The position numbers and the translations under genes were made by a program. Shown piece by piece: positions 38,201 to 48,700 of a stretch of 64,000 nucleotides of DNA (its first letter is position 1; every line of letters begins with the position of its first letter). The stretch lies in contig BSWB01000004.1 of NCBI GenBank assembly GCA_033239125.1, forward strand, positions 62,495,501 to 62,559,500, in the 5' to 3' direction. The stretch is from Fagopyrum homotropicum. Lineage: Eukaryota; Streptophyta; Magnoliopsida; Caryophyllales; Polygonaceae. The notes below the pieces were generated by a model that did no database searches, was not told the DNA's origin, and saw only the letters and a program-made list of their open reading frames with translations.

Positions 38201-38925
38201 CCGGTGTTGTACATTTGAACTCGTTTGTAACGGTTATTTGTCTCAAGGGAAGGTTAGAGGAAGAGATCGGGACTCACTTGTCGAGGAGGAAGGCGCAACG
38301 TCCGGCGTCGATGTAGCGTCAACAGCGGTTCTGTCATTGGTTGTAGGTGGCGGGCGGATGTTCGCTGAAGCGGTTGGGATCTCTTCCGGTCGTGCAAAAA
38401 GGCGAGGGGTTGGCAGTTGTAGGAGATGGGTACGGGATTAGGTTTAGATGAGAAGTTACGTTGGTATGTTAGATCAGCTAGAATTTTAATTAAGCCCAAT
38501 AAGAATTTTAATTAAGCCCAATAAGTTACGTTGGTAGCTTCAATAAAATTGACCCAGGCCCATAAAGATAATCCGCTACCGTTAGGAGTCCGAATACACA
38601 AGATTCCGTCCGACAATTATAGCACGAATGGTTATCGGAATAAGATTCTCTACGATTTGTACCAACAAAATATACAAGAAATGACAGAATTTATGATAGG
38701 GTGCAACACTAAGAAGGAAGGAGAAATATCAACTGATCCAAATCCAATTTGACTGAAATAAATGAAATAAATTTTCCAGATATTACATTTTGTTCCCCCC
38801 AAATCCCTGAGTTTGATACTCTGGAATTCTTTCTTTACTACGCCGATCCGTACACTGCGGATTCGCTTTGCTTTTATTTCAGTTTTATAAATTTAAGATT
38901 TGCACGCACACTTTCGAGCGAACAA
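35230..38925 (+). repeat. Athila 3' LTR, split by a solo LTR
   Basis: 35230-36722 matches the first ~1.5 kb of the 5' LTR and 38793-38925 matches its last ~130 bp. Several differences from the 5' LTR are C-to-T or G-to-A at CG sites (for example ACGAG to ATGAG, GCGTG to GCATG). Confidence 0.9.
36723..38787 (-). mobile_element. Solo LTR of a TGTAACACCCC family inside the Athila 3' LTR
   Basis: The 2065-bp insert begins TGTAACACCCCAAATTC, ends GATATTACA and is flanked by TTTTG (36718-36722, 38788-38792). The host LTR is continuous after removal. Its left end matches the LTR of the chromovirus at 52721 (TGTAACACCCCAAAT, ACTCGGGG, GGATCTTACAACAAGGCAC), so it belongs to a related family and lies on the minus strand by analogy. 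It holds a 27-bp tandem repeat near 38483 (GAATTTTAATTAAGCCCAAT twice). No coding domain. Confidence 0.85.
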
Positions 38926-38930
38926 GTTTT

Positions 38931-39382
38931 GCATGAATTTGGTTGATTATCATCACTGCAGGTTAAGGTATATCAAGAATGAATATTATCACTTACGTTG
39001 TTGCCAACACAGGAATCAAAACCTCTTATTTGAACTTCAACAGCATATACTTGAATGTCAACCTCTGTTATATATCTCAAATCTGAATTTTCCTTTATCA
39101 TACATTCCTAACATGGTTGAAGATTATGGAAACAAAAAGGGAAGGTAGTCAAGGTACACAAATCTAGAATTTTTTTAGGTGACTATTGATTGATCATCAT
39201 TAGTTATCGTAGTAAATCTCACTTTGCATATAGTTGTTGTCGTTAGTAAATCTCACTTTGCATATAAAACTTGAAGCACCATTTGTCATGAATCGGTCAT
39301 TTGTAGACAATAAATTGTAACTGCAATTTATTATGCGTCTCTATTTGGTTGAATGTCTAAAGTTTAAACAAGTTATTTTCAG
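38931..39382. other. Spacer right of the Athila element
   Basis: Possible relic intron/exon sequence of the gene whose exon follows. CATCACTGCAG at 38951-38961 resembles an acceptor, but I cannot name a coding exon. A duplicated word AGTAAATCTCACTTTGCATAT occurs at 39209 and 39244. Confidence 0.35.
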
Positions 39383-39512
39383 CAAGAGTATGTCCAAGTA
39401 TGATCCACGTATAGTTGCACCAGCTTGCTTGTATTTGGCATCAAAGGCAGAAGAAATCACAATTCAAGATAAAGTTGTTCCCTACTACATGAAAATTGTT
39501 TTTATAATTTAA
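39383..39512 (+). pseudogene. Cyclin C exon relic
   Basis: After TATTTTCAG the sequence reads KSMSKYDPRIVAPACLYLAS followed by KAEE, the conserved cyclin-box segment of plant C-type cyclins (partners of the Mediator kinase CDK8). It runs on for about 16 diverged residues to TAA. No other cyclin C exons are recognisable nearby, so this is probably a captured or decayed exon. It could alternatively be one exon of a longer gene disrupted by the Athila insertion. Confidence 0.6.
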
Positions 39513-40060
39513 GGAGCAATGTCCTCTTTGTGATTTATCCAGGTCCTTTTAGGACATGTTGATAATGTAAAGTACTAGTCATAATTTTCATAATTTGTTT
39601 GATTGTCATTATTGTTCTGCTTAATTACTTCTTACGCAAGTAGAGATTTAGGGTTATGGCCATTGAAATTTTGAAACGGTTGAAGCTTGTTGGCCCTATG
39701 AGAGCAATTGTAAATGTGCTTGTAGAATACAAACTCCAATTTGGGTTTGACTCAACTCTACTATGGACTGGTCTGGTCCAGGTTTCTATTACAACTCTTA
39801 CAATTGCTCAAACTGCTTGCTCAATTAAATTTATTACGAATCCATACAAATGCGGTGAAACTAAGCAGTATAACACACTGTTGTCGTCCAACAAAAATAT
39901 ATTGAAAAACCTTCTCAGTCACTTAAGTTATTCAACTATTTGGTATCGAGACTATCGAGTTACAATTGTTTTGGACTGATTGTGCATCACTGTATTCCGA
40001 TTCGAACTAACGTACATAGCAAACCAAACTACGTGTGTGCGGAGCACGCGCCGTTTATCC
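39513..40060. other. Spacer with an unassigned 107-codon frame
   Basis: The frame 39656-39979 (MAIEILKRLKLVGPMRAIVN...) resembles no family I know and has no supporting splice or codon signal. It is noted only because it is longer than expected in AT-rich DNA. Confidence 0.2.
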
Positions 40061-40560
40061 TAGTATATATATAAGTTCAAGTGAGGAGAGAGCTTGTAGA
40101 TAGAAATTAGGAGGGTTGTGAGCCATTTGATGAGTTTTAAATCAAGGGCTCCCACACACTCATCATTAATGGCATTTTTGTAAATTCACTTAAAATTGGG
40201 AAAATGCTGTTACGTTATAAAATTATAGATAAGTCATCCGTGTTCATACTTTTATGTGTCATTGTTCATGTTTTTATTCATCGGTGTTCACAATGTTTTT
40301 ATTCATCAAAGTGTCATGTTCATTTATTCTTTTGTGTTCATTTATAATGTTTAGATGTTCATTTACAATATATAACCACAAAAAATAAAAATGAAACTCA
40401 TCATAAAACGTTAAAAGATGATCATAATATGCTATGTATGTGTAAACGTTATAGATAAGTCATCGGTGTTTGTATTTTTATACGTCATTGTTCATGTTTT
40501 TATACATTGGTGCTTATACTTTTCTATGTCATTGTTCTTGTAAATGTTATAGACTATTTT
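40061..40560. repeat. GTTCAT-rich repeat, related to 21978-22800
   Basis: It opens with TATATATATAAGTTCAAGTGAGGAG and holds repeated GTTCAT/TCATTGTTCATG words. It looks like an inverted relative of the repeat ending at 22755. Confidence 0.5.
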
Positions 40561-40977
40561 TCTATGAGGTATTTTGTCGAACAATTTGCATGCACAATAA
40601 AATGAGCATATAGATTGTTCAATTGAAGATATTGATTTTGTGCTTGATTGCTTGCAATAATAAACTGAGTTGAGTTAAGTTAAGAGAAGCAGTATGATGT
40701 CCTAATGACCACAATAAGCGACTGCGCTTGCAGATGAGCTGTTCCAGTGTGATTTATACCAAAGCTTAGTATGAACAAACAACAACCAAGATCATCAGGT
40801 AGAACAATGACATAGAAAAGTCCTTGGGATCCATCTACTCTAAGCTCTCTCTTGCACTTCTCTTCATGAAATTATGGTTCCTGTGTTTGGTCTAGTAGAC
40901 CATATATAAATTCTCACCCTCCTCTAATAAACGTAAATTTTTCAAAAAATAAAAAAATAAAAAAACAACCAAAGTCA

Positions 40978-41328
40978 TCAGGTAGAACAAGTTTGTGTCT
41001 TTCTCATAGAAATCTTACAAGCTCCAACTAGTTCAAGCTTACGATGGCGAGGCTTGAATCTGTTAGAGACCAACCTTTTGCAGTTAAAGAGGAGTTGACA
41101 GGGAATCGCTTCGTGCAACTTTCTGTGACTTCTTTGCTTGTTCGGAATCATCACCATTACACCTCTTTTGTTTGGAGCTGGAGCGTCGTCATCCTTATCC
41201 GAGTTTTCAGGCTCTTCTAGTTCATTGACATCATAATCTTCTTCATCTATCGGCGAGCTTTCCTCCACATTTGCGGCAAAATCTTTCTCATCTTCAAATT
41301 TGTCCATCAGTGATTCTATTTCACCCAT
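40978..41328 (-). CDS. Hypothetical 116-residue acidic/basic protein
   Basis: The ATG-initiated frame has an acidic N-terminal half (DEEDYDVNELEEPENSDKDD) and a basic C-terminal half. I do not recognise the family. The charge partition is not random-looking, so this may be an exon or relic of a gene, but nothing nearby supports expression. Confidence 0.25.
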   Translation of the reverse strand: MGEIESLMDKFEDEKDFAANVEESSPIDEEDYDVNELEEPENSDKDDDAPAPNKRGVMVMIPNKQRSHRKLHEAIPCQLLFNCKRLVSNRFKPRHRKLELVGACKISMRKTQTCST

Positions 41329-41439
41329 GAGTTCTCTGTTAATCTAAAATATATTTTTAGCGTCTGGGTTTTTATTTTTCCAAATAATTACCAAAATGCA
41401 TTAATGATATCTTGTGTGAGAGTCCTTGATTTAGAACCC

Positions 41440-41498
41440 ATCCGATGGATCACAACACTCCTTATTCCTATATAAAAGCCCCCTCCTCACCGGAATTT

Positions 41499-41560
<62 letters not shown>

Positions 41561-41910
41561 CATGTATTTTCAAGAAAAAGTCAGTTATATTCGAAACTGT
41601 TCAAATATGTCAATTGTTCATATTCGAACTTGTTCAACCATATGACCAAATTTTCGACTATATTCGAAAATTTTCAACTATATGACCAATTGATCAACTA
41701 ATCACAAAGTGTTATTTTGTATGTCCAATTTTTCAACTAAACTTTTGTTCAACTATATGACCAATTACTCATCTATATTCGAAATCGTTCAACTATATAG
41801 TCAATTGTTCAACAATATCACAAAGTATTAATTTATATGTCGAATTGTTCAGCTAAACTTAAATTGTTCAACTATATGACCAATTCTTTAACCATATTTG
41901 AAATTGTCGG
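41440..41910. repeat. (TA)n plus repeated TTCAACTATATGACCAATT units
   Basis: A CTCCTTATTCCTATATAAAAG lead (cf. 22710) is followed by a TA tract at 41501-41559. Then come about eight diverged units built from TTCAACTATATGACCAATTG and TATTCGAAA. Confidence 0.6.
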
Positions 41911-42018
41911 TGGTAATAGAGGTAGTATAAAAGCGTGAATATGGGTCAAATTCATTGAATCATTCAATTGTAAGATAAATTTATAGTCCCCAGTTTAGAA
42001 TGAAGTCCACATAATGAT

Positions 42019-42255
42019 GTGATGGTGAGTGACAAACAACAAGAGAGGTGGCAAAAGTTAGGGTTTGATTTGCCTAACCACAATAGCGTAAGGAATGGGG
42101 TTCACGTCCACTCACTAGTTTATATGAATCCCCATGTGTTGTTTTGGAGAAGGTGTTGTTTTGGAGAAGGTGTTGAAGAAGCAGTTGTCGATGTGGCTAC
42201 TAGTGCCAATGGCGAGCTCCGGCTTGGGACAATCAGGGTACGTAGTAATGCTTAA
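42019..42255 (+). other. Unassigned 78-codon frame
   Basis: The frame includes QERWQKLGFDLPNHNS and a duplicated TGTTGTTTTGGAGAAGG word (42136, 42154). No family recognised; possibly an exon relic, as CAGGGTACG near its end could contain a donor. Confidence 0.2.
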
Positions 42256-42524
42256 TTTTTCAACTACGTACCTCTGCTAATCATATAACACAAATTTGCT
42301 GCTTTTCAAATTACCAACCAAAGATTTGAACGATCTCTACCTACTTTTGCTAATCGATGAGGCCTAGATGGAAAAGAGAAATATGATGGTTCAACGCATT
42401 ACACAATCATAACCATTATTTTAACGTCATCTAATTAATGGTTGTCATCCCTTTAAGCCTAAACTCCTTCGAGTATACATCATATGAGAACAGACTTATC
42501 GTCTAATCATGAGAACATGCCTTA

Positions 42525-42660
42525 TTGTTTAATATATTATTCGTAGTTATTATTAGTTTTATTACGAATGTGTCATATCGTTTAATGTATTATTCGTAGT
42601 TATTGTTGGTTGAATGGATTATTCAAAGTTATTGCTGGTTGAATGGATTATTCGTATGTC
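42525..42660. repeat. Tandem TTATTCGTAGTTATT repeats
   Basis: Variants of ATTATTCGTAGTTATTGTTG with GGTTGAATGG recur four times in about 130 bp. Confidence 0.7.
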
Positions 42661-43790
42661 TCGGTTATATATTCCTCTCCCATCTAACGGTGAGTTTGTT
42701 CTTCATTCGAAGCAAGATAATTGCTCAAGCGAACCCTTCAAAGTACAAATGCCATGGTTTCTCTTTACGAACATGTAGCCCAACAACACAGGCCCTTATG
42801 GGCCCCATAATATTTACTTTTAGTTGATTTATAGAACAAAAGAGTGATTGACATAATGGTTAAAACTCAATATCATATGTAAATGTTTAAGGGTTCAAAT
42901 CCCTTTTCTACTTATTGTTTATTTTATTTTTTATGAACAATCTTATTTTACTTTTTCTTAATTGCTAATATAGTAAGTGATTAAATCATTAAGTAATAAA
43001 TATATTTCACTTTTTATTGTCATTCTTCCATTTACTTTTTATTAAAAAAATAGTTTGTCTTTTTTTTTTCCTAATCAAACATAAACATAATTTTTAAAAT
43101 TGATAAAACGTTGACACAAAGCCTTCAAAACTCATTAGACGGCCCTCGTCGAATCCCACAAGCAACGCACTTATTTTTTTTTATTTTTGTTTTTTATGAA
43201 CAATCTTATTTTACTTTTTTTTAATTGCTAATATAGTAAGTGATTAAATCATTAAGTAATAAATATTTTCACTTTTTATTGATATTTTTCCATTTACTTT
43301 TTATTAAAAAAAAGTTTTAGTCTTTTTTTCTAATAAAACATAATCTTTAAAATTGATAAAATGTTGACATAAAGCCTCCGAAACTCATTAGACGGCACTG
43401 GTCAAATCCCACAAGCAACGAACTTGTTGTATTGGAAAAAAGGATGAGATCCACTTAGTTTCCTTGTCTCAGTTCTCGATGATAAACTTTTACTTTCATA
43501 AGCCCTTTTCATTAATTAAATTAGGTCGATTTTGACTAGAGAAGATAAATTTTATTTCATGTTAAATTAAATCAGGAAAACTAGGTTAGATAGTAGAGTG
43601 TTTGCGACTATCAGCTTTTATGATTATATGCGTTTTGACTGTTGGATCAATATTAGTTTATTTGAAGGCAATTAGATTTAAATTTGCTTGAGGGTGTGGA
43701 AAGGGTTGTTGAATCAACTCAAAAAACGCGCATTAAACTTTGTGGGTATCTCAAGTTTAAACTGCTTGGCCATCTTAAGGGCCTTCAGAA
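42660..43790 (+). pseudogene. BCD1/ZNHIT6-like pseudogene, copy 2
   Basis: The 5' leader word CTAACGGTGAGTTTGTTCTTC (42682) and the zinc-finger stretch (TCAAAGTACAAATGCCATGG, 42739) are shared with copy 1, but the first cysteines are deleted and one CPGC has become CHGF. The next block, SHKQRTCCIGKKD-like, appears at 43399 with the CAA codon intact where copy 1 has TAG. The KRVVESTQKTRIKLCGY-like block is at 43700-43760. It ends abruptly near 43790. This is clearly non-functional. Confidence 0.7.
42931..43425. repeat. 263-bp tandem duplication in BCD1-like copy 2
   Basis: The unit from TTATGAACAATCTTATTTTAC to AATCCCACAAGCAACG is present at 42931-43193 and again from 43194 to about 43425, with scattered differences. 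It doubles an AT-rich segment and the start of the SHKQ block. Confidence 0.9.
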
Positions 43791-44055
43791 CACAGCGCGC
43801 GCACCCAGATACCCACACACTTGTTCAACTACGCACCAATGCTTATCAAAATAACGCAACTGTGTTGCATTTCGAATTACAAATCATATATTTGAACAAT
43901 CTGTACGACCTTTGCTATACGCCGAGGCCGGTAGAAGGAAAAAGGAATATGATCGGATGGTTTAGTGTGTTACAAAACACAACAATTATTTTCACGTAAT
44001 CTAATAGTTGTGATTTCTTATCACTTGTAACCCTAAACTCCTTTCGTATGATCCA

Positions 44056-44565
44056 ATTCACAACTGTTATTTAGTATTTTTTAAGGTTCGCGGTCTTTGC
44101 TAATCCATATTCAAGGATGCGTCATATTTTTATAGTGTAAGAAAAGTTTTTACACCTTCTCGTCGAAAAATTCTCAAATGTCTTGACAGTCTGACACTAG
44201 ATACTAACTAAAAAAAACTTACATCAATACATTCAAATATAATATGACCAATGTTGTCTAAGAATAAAAAGCCCTCAACTAATAATTAAAAAAAATACAA
44301 TTACTTGTATAGGAATACTTTTATATTAGATGAATTGAAAACTATTGATATTTATACAAAACTTCATTTCTAATCATATTTTTCTTAATTTAATATATAT
44401 AGGTTTTTGTTCAGGTGCGGCTGCTAATTTACGGTACGGCCGTGCGGCTGAACGTAGAGCCGACACGTGTCCACCAAATTTTTTTTTTTTTTCAGAAACG
44501 AATGAAAAATTTTTTTAAACTACCATGTTACAATTTCTGCACTATTCTCTTATAAACGTTGAACT
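44056..44565. other. AT-rich spacer, no gene
   Basis: Contains ATATATAGGTTTTTGTTCAGG (44395), resembling the edge of the GTTCAT-type repeats, and a TGCGGCTG direct repeat (44417, 44442). No frame recognised. Confidence 0.4.
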
Positions 44566-45014
44566 AAGCATGTCCACGGGTCGGACCCACCGGGTCGACG
44601 GGTCCGACCCGCCGGGTCATGGGTCCGGGGAGGGTGACCCGGACCCGGACCCGTGTATCTGGCCGACCCGCCGGGTCGGCCACCTCACTATTAAAAAAAA
44701 AAAAGTAGAAATAAACTTTAAAAAATAAGAAAATAAATAGAACATAAAAATTGGACTTAAACTTAGAAAAAGGAGAAGAAAATAAACTAATAAAAAATAG
44801 GACTTAAACTTAAAAAAAAGAAAATAAACTAATAAAAAGAGGACTTAAACTTAAAAAAATTGGACTTAAACTTAAAGTTTAAGTATAAGTCCAATTTTTT
44901 TAAGTTTAAGTCCACGGGTGACCCGGGTCACGGGTGACCCAGGTCCACGGGTCACGGGTGACCCAGGTCAACGGGTCACGGGTCACGGACGACCCGTGAC
45001 CCGTGGACATGCTT
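44566..45014. mobile_element. 449-bp non-autonomous DNA transposon, GGGTC-rich
   Basis: Perfect 17-bp terminal inverted repeats (AAGCATGTCCACGGGTC and its inverse) are flanked by ACGTTGAACT on both sides (44556-44565, 45015-45024). The subterminal 120 bp at each end are packed with GGGTC/GACCC words; the middle is A-rich with an ACTTAAACTT palindrome near 44870-44910. The duplication reads 10 bp if the repeats start at AAGC, which suits a Mutator-like element; hAT (8 bp) remains possible. Confidence 0.8.
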
Positions 45015-45560
45015 ACGTTGAACTATTATCATATAATTTATGAACTATTACTTTTTAATATATTATATCAAATTATATGTTATGAACTATTCAATTCTAA
45101 TTTATGAACTATCATTTATGCACTATCCTTTATAAATTATGATGTAGAAAAAATATATGTTATATGTGATTATGACCTTACAATACATTAGTCCTATTAT
45201 TTATGTAGAATAGATTTATTATGTGTATGGCCAAAATCATGTCTCAACTAAGAAGATATAGCAAGACAATAACTGTTCTCAAAATAAAGGTCATGTATCA
45301 TCATAAACAAATGATGAAGATGAATCATGAGTAAGGAGTAAAGTGGGATTTTATAACCAAGAATCATCCGACAATTTTGCTATTTGTTTCACAACTTCTA
45401 CTTATTTTTCTTTTTCTTTTTTTGTTTACTAAAAAAACTCCTTCTTTGAACTGTTCAATCTCCATTTCTTTGTATAGCAAGTCAGAACGAAATAGAAGCA
45501 AGCGACACTTAACATCTTCACCTTCCATTTTCCTATTCATCGGCATTTAGGGTTCTTCTG
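45015..45560. other. Spacer upstream of the 2-oxoglutarate dehydrogenase gene
   Basis: AT-rich, with TATGAACTAT words before 45160. It probably contains the promoter and part of the 5' leader, but I cannot fix a transcription start. Confidence 0.35.
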
Positions 45561-45597
45561 TGACATGTTTCACTTTCCATCCTCTCTCTCTCTCTAG

Positions 45598-45694
45598 GTA
45601 ACTCAACATCTCCTTTATTTCTCTTTTTTCATTTCCTCGTACATGATTCTCATCTTCTTTATTCACTGTGTCATACTAATATAACAATGCGCAG
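45598..45694 (+). other. Probable 5'UTR intron of the 2-oxoglutarate dehydrogenase gene
   Basis: CTCTCTCTCTAG|GTAACT after a CT-rich leader is followed by ATGCGCAG|GTCGG 97 bp later, just before the leader that ends at the ATG at 45734. Fits GT-AG rules; not provable without transcripts. Confidence 0.5.
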
Positions 45695-45733
45695 GTCGGA
45701 TTTGTTTTGTTAGTCTGTGATTGCTTAATCACC

Positions 45734-48700
45734 ATGGCTTGGTCTCATTTATCAAGGCTTTCTTCTGTCAAGAGATCCCTCCATCAAGCTCTTTCGTATG
45801 TTGGAAGAAGACCATCTCCTCGTCATCGTTCCTTTCACACCTCCGCGTTTAAAGGGGCTGCGCACGCTCCCCGTTCCGTTCCACTCTCTAAGCTAAACGA
45901 CAGCTTCTTAGATGGAACCAACAGTGTCTACCTCGAAGAGATGCAAAGGACATGGGAGGCCGATCCCACCAGCGTCGATGAATCATGGGACAACTTCTTC
46001 AAAAACTTTGTCGGTCAATCATCACCATCCTCAGGTATTTCCGGCCAGTCTATCCAGGAAAGTATGAGACTACTGCTATTAGTCAGAGCTTATCAGGTGT
46101 ACGGCCACATGAAAGCCAATCTTGATCCCTTGGGCATTGCTGGAAGGCAAATTCCCGATGATCTCAACCTCGACTCCTATGGCTTCACCGAGGCTGATCT
46201 TGATCGAGAGTTCTTCATCGGAACGTGGAGGATGACTGGCTTCTTGTCAGAAAACCGGTCGGTGCAAACATTAAGAAAAATCCTTACACGTTTGGAACAA
46301 GCTTATTGTGGGAGCATTGGTTACGAGTATATGCATATAACTGACCGAAACAAATGCAACTGGATACGCGAAAAGATTGAAACCCCGGCTCCGATGGGAT
46401 ACAACGAAGGGAGACGTAAAGTCATGCTTGACAGGCTTATTTGGAGCAGTCAGTTTGAGAATTTTCTAGCCACTAAATGGACTACTGCAAAAAGATTTGG
46501 ACTAGAAGGATGTGAAACATTAATCCCTGGTATGAAGGAGATGTTTGACAAGTCAGCAGATCTCGGAGTTGAGGCTATTGTCATAGGAATGCCTCATAGA
46601 GGAAGACTCAATGTCTTAGGTAACGTTGTAAGAAAGCCACTTAGACAAATCTTCAACGAGTTTAGTGGCGGTACAAAGCCTATAGAGGAAGAAGATCTTT
46701 ATACGGGCACCGGAGATGTGAAGTATCATTTGGGGACGTCCTATGATAGACCAACTAGAGGCGGGAAGCGAATTCACCTTTCGTTGGTTGCAAACCCGAG
46801 TCACCTAGAAGCCGTGGATCCGGTTGTTGTTGGGAAAACAAGAGGAAAGCAATACTACTCGAATGATTTAGAGAGGACGAAGAATATGGCGGTTTTGCTT
46901 CATGGAGATGGAAGCTTTGCTGGACAAGGTGTTGTTTATGAGTGTTTTCATCTTAGTGCTCTTCCTAATTATACTACTGGTGGAACAATACATATTGTAG
47001 TAAATAATCAGGTGGCTTTTACTACTGATCCGAGTGCTGGAAGATCTTCTGAGTATTGTACAGATGTGGCAAAGGCTTTGGATGCTCCTATCTTTCATGT
47101 GAATGGAGATGATTTGGAGGCTGTTGTGCATGTCTGTGAGCTTGCTGCTGAATGGAGACAGACTTTCCATTCGGATGTCGTTGTTGATATTGTGTGTTAT
47201 AGGCGGTTTGGTCATAATGAGATTGATGAGCCATCTTTCACTCAGCCTAAAATGTATCAGGTAAGGTGTATATCAATTATCTTTTTTCTTCATTCTAGAT
47301 CTGGATTTCATCCATTATATTTACAGTAGGATGTTTAATTATAGGTAATCAGGAACCACCCCTCTGCTCTCGAGATTTACAAGAAGAAGCTCCTTGAGGG
47401 TGGACTTGTGGCACAAGAAGTCATCGACGAGGCCCAAAAGAAGGTAAATAAAATCCTGAATGAAGAATTTGAGGCAAGCAAGGATTATAAGCCTCAAAAG
47501 AGGGACTGGCTTTCTGCATATTGGGGTGGTTTTAAGTCTCCTGAGCAGCTTTCTCGGATCAGGAATACCGGGTAATATATGATATGCTTGTCTTGAAAAA
47601 ATGATTGATTTTGTTGCGTAAACATTTGCGGATTCATTCCAACAGGGTGAAGCCAGAGATCTTGAAGAATGTTGGAAAAACAATTACAACACTTCCTGCA
47701 GATTTCAAGCCTCATAGAGCAGTGAAGAAAGTTTATGATTTACGTGCACAGATGATTGAAAGTGGTGAAGGGATTGACTGGGCGGTTGCTGAAGCGCTTG
47801 CTTTTGCAACTTTACTGGCTGAAGGAAACCATGTCCGGTTAAGCGGTCAAGATGTGGAGAGAGGCACCTTTAGCCATAGACATTCTGTTCTCCATGACCA
47901 GGAAACCGGGCTTAAGTATTGCCCGTTGGACCATATCACGAGTAATCAGGATGATGAGATGTTCACTGTTAGTAACAGGTTAGCTCCTCCTCCTAGCTAT
48001 AAAACAAACTTATTTGTTTTCTTAAGCTTAAGCTTAAGCTATTCTTGTGTTGTGCAGTTCTCTTTCGGAATTTGGTGTTCTTGGATTTGAATTGGGATAC
48101 TCCATGGAGAATCCCAACTCATTGGTACTTTGGGAAGGTCAGTTTGGTGACTTTTCTAATGGCGCACAAGTCATGTTTGATCAGTTCTTGAGTAGCGGAG
48201 AGTCCAAATGGCTGCGTCAAACTGGGCTTGTGGTGTTGCTTCCTCACGGTTATGATGGTCAAGGCCCCGAGCATTCAAGTGCACGCTTGGAGCGTTTCCT
48301 TCAGGTATAAGACAAAAACCAATTCTTAGCTTCTTTCTTTGTCTAACTGATTCTTCTTAAAATTGCATATAATTTTGATGACAGATGAGCGATGATAATC
48401 CATTTGTGATACCAGAGATGGATGCTACACTAAGGAAGCAAATTCAGGAGTGTAACTGGCAGGTTGTGAATGTCACAACCCCAGCTAATTACTTCCATGT
48501 TTTGCGCCGCCAGGTATACTAAACGAGATTTATTTGTCGCTTTTAATTCTCATAATCTTAATAACGGAGCCCATGTCATGATTCAGCTACATAGGGAATT
48601 CCGGAAGCCGCTGATTGTGATGTCTCCAAAGAACTTGCTTCGCCACAAGGAATGCAAGTCAAATTTGTCCGACTTTGATGATGTGGAAGGTCATGAAGGC

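Larger units (their letters stand above)
23994..38925 (+). mobile_element. Athila-type Ty3/gypsy LTR retrotransposon, complete but mutated
   Basis: Both LTRs, a tRNA-Asp primer site, gag-pol in the order PR-RT-RNase H-IN, an ATHILA ORF-1-like frame after pol and a purine tract are present. Flanks are GTTTT on both sides (23989-23993, 38926-38930) if the LTR is taken as TGATAG...AACAA. The 5' LTR is 1623 bp. The 3' LTR is 1626 bp once its 2065-bp insert and 5-bp duplication are subtracted. The coding part has multiple stops and frameshifts, so this copy is not autonomous. The first ~290 bp of the two LTRs show about six substitutions, i.e. a fairly young insertion. A CCACGGCCGTGG-like palindrome is scattered through its LTRs and spacers. 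Confidence 0.9.
42256..44055. repeat. Diverged direct repeats flanking BCD1-like copy 2
   Basis: About 225 bp at 42256-42480 align by eye with 43825-44055. Shared words include TTCAACTACG, ATTTGAAC.ATCT, CGA.GCC and CCTAAACTCC. The arrangement suggests an old segmental tandem duplication or transposon ends around the pseudogene. Confidence 0.5.

Noticed and set aside
41445..41685. Frames encoding (IY)n peptides
   Set aside because: Translation of a TA microsatellite; same for 22567-22881 and 61256-61483.
42848..42906. tRNA-like sequence with B-box word GGGTTCAAATCCC
   Set aside because: No acceptor stem or anticodon loop can be paired and the A-box is poor; at most a SINE-like trace.
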